Source: Deltaproteobacteria bacterium (lineage in GTDB: Bacteria; Desulfobacterota; Desulfomonilia; Desulfomonilales; Desulfomonilaceae). From it: 43,144 nt of DNA. A model generated the notes under the pieces. It was not told the DNA's origin. It saw only the letters and a program-made list of their open reading frames with translations, and ran no database searches. Positions 42,763-43,144 of this stretch are shown in pieces (the first letter of the stretch is position 1; each line of letters begins with the position of its first letter). The DNA lies in NCBI GenBank assembly GCA_021777225.1, contig JAJYDQ010000035.1, positions 1 to 43,144 of the forward strand, written 5' to 3'. The translations under genes were made by a program, and so were the position numbers.

Positions 42763-42999
42763 TCAATCAGCCCTACAATTGTTTCGCAAAAATTCTTTCA
42801 ATCTTGCTCTAACCTCATCAGGCACTTCATCCGAAATACCTTCCGAACACACAAGGACAGCAATTTTCAAACCTTCAAAAATCAATGAACAAGGGGCGCA
42901 TCTGTCAAGATGTTCCTCAATCAAAATACACTCATTTTCCCCCAGTTCTTTGTCCAAATAATCAGAAAGCTTATCACAAAAATCTTTGCACTGTTTCAT
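42763..42999 (-). CDS. Zinc-finger anti-sigma factor (ZAS/zf-HC2 type)
   Basis: A 78-residue protein with CKDFCDKLSDYLDKELGENE at the start and IEEHLDRCAPCS (His-x3-Cys-x2-Cys) near 27-39, the zinc-binding motif of ZAS proteins that bind ECF sigma factors. It has no membrane helix, so it would be a cytoplasmic sensor. It follows the sigma gene by 20 bases. A redox-sensitive RsrA-like role is plausible because trxA and trxB follow. Confidence 0.82.
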   Translation of the reverse strand: MKQCKDFCDKLSDYLDKELGENECILIEEHLDRCAPCSLIFEGLKIAVLVCSEGISDEVPDEVRARLKEFLRNNCRAD

Positions 43000-43019
43000 G
43001 GGCCTTTCCTTGTGCGCTT

Positions 43020-43144
43020 TTAAAAATTCCGGGATGAGCCCTTTTCCATATAATAAGACGTTAGAGTCTCCCGCACAATATTTCTGGCTCTATGTAACCT
43101 TGATTTTACAGCAGGAATGGAAGCGCCGACAATATTTGCTACTT
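43020..43144 (-). CDS. ECF sigma factor, C-terminal end (truncated by the window edge)
   Basis: The last 40 residues of a gene whose start lies beyond the window. VANIVGASIPAVKSRLHRAR reads as the helix-turn-helix of sigma region 4.2, followed by a short tail. It ends with TAA at 43020-43022. The next gene is its likely anti-sigma factor, which supports the call. Confidence 0.8.
   Translation of the reverse strand, partial: VANIVGASIPAVKSRLHRARNIVRETLTSYYMEKGSSRNF

Noticed and set aside
1-43144. CRISPR arrays, insertion sequences, rRNA
   Set aside because: No regularly spaced repeats, transposase genes or rRNA-like sequence were seen.

Overview
The window reads as a chromosomal segment of an anaerobic deltaproteobacterium (Desulfobacterota), probably a sulfate reducer or a syntroph. 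I infer this from a TunR-type tungstate regulator (a family described from sulfate-reducing deltaproteobacteria), a TupABC tungstate importer, oxygen-sensitive class I fumarase, two 2-hydroxyacyl-CoA dehydratase/benzoyl-CoA reductase type subunits, and the alaC-hom-thrC-ApgM gene order that I remember from Geobacter-like genomes. No 16S gene is present, so genus and species cannot be given. Almost everything is core or metabolic. I see no insertion sequences, prophage or CRISPR array.

Layout. 1-3.6 kb: an ABC ATPase, a ChrA oxyanion transporter and, divergent from it, TunR (a recombinase-like DNA-binding domain fused to two Mop domains). 3.7-9.4 kb: a TolC-like outer membrane protein, divergent tupABC, and a TSUP (TauE/SafE) transporter with a strongly structured leader. 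9.4-14.7 kb: two-subunit fumarase, two HgdB-like dehydratase subunits, two small unknown proteins and a membrane-anchored TPR protein. 15.1-18.9 kb: tRNA-Leu(GAG), exonuclease III, prmA-miaA-hfq, and a small secreted protein. 19.1-24.8 kb: mtnA-pncB and grpE-dnaK, closed by a strong terminator. 24.9-32.1 kb: DUF1015 protein, a TrmN6-like methyltransferase, alanine aminotransferase, homoserine dehydrogenase, threonine synthase and a phosphoglycerate-mutase-like protein that probably serves as the homoserine kinase. 32.2-38 kb: signal peptidase I and a complete livKHMGF branched-chain amino acid importer with a terminator. 38-43.1 kb: Gfo/Idh/MocA oxidoreductase, hisI-hisG, a 46-residue lipoprotein, a small glycine-rich secreted protein, then trxB, trxA, a zinc-finger anti-sigma factor and the 3' end of an ECF sigma factor cut by the window edge.

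The most interesting part is 0.9-9.4 kb, which looks like a tungstate/molybdate oxyanion homeostasis locus: an importer (TupABC), a sensor-regulator (TunR) and two possible exporters (ChrA, TSUP). I find inverted repeats with a related half-site (roughly TCGYGTCTWW) in the chrA/tunR, tupA and TSUP control regions. The TSUP leader can also fold as a three-way junction closed by a perfect 9-bp helix, which could be an undescribed RNA switch or a DNA operator. Several start codons were moved from the longest possible start to sites with a good Shine-Dalgarno sequence.
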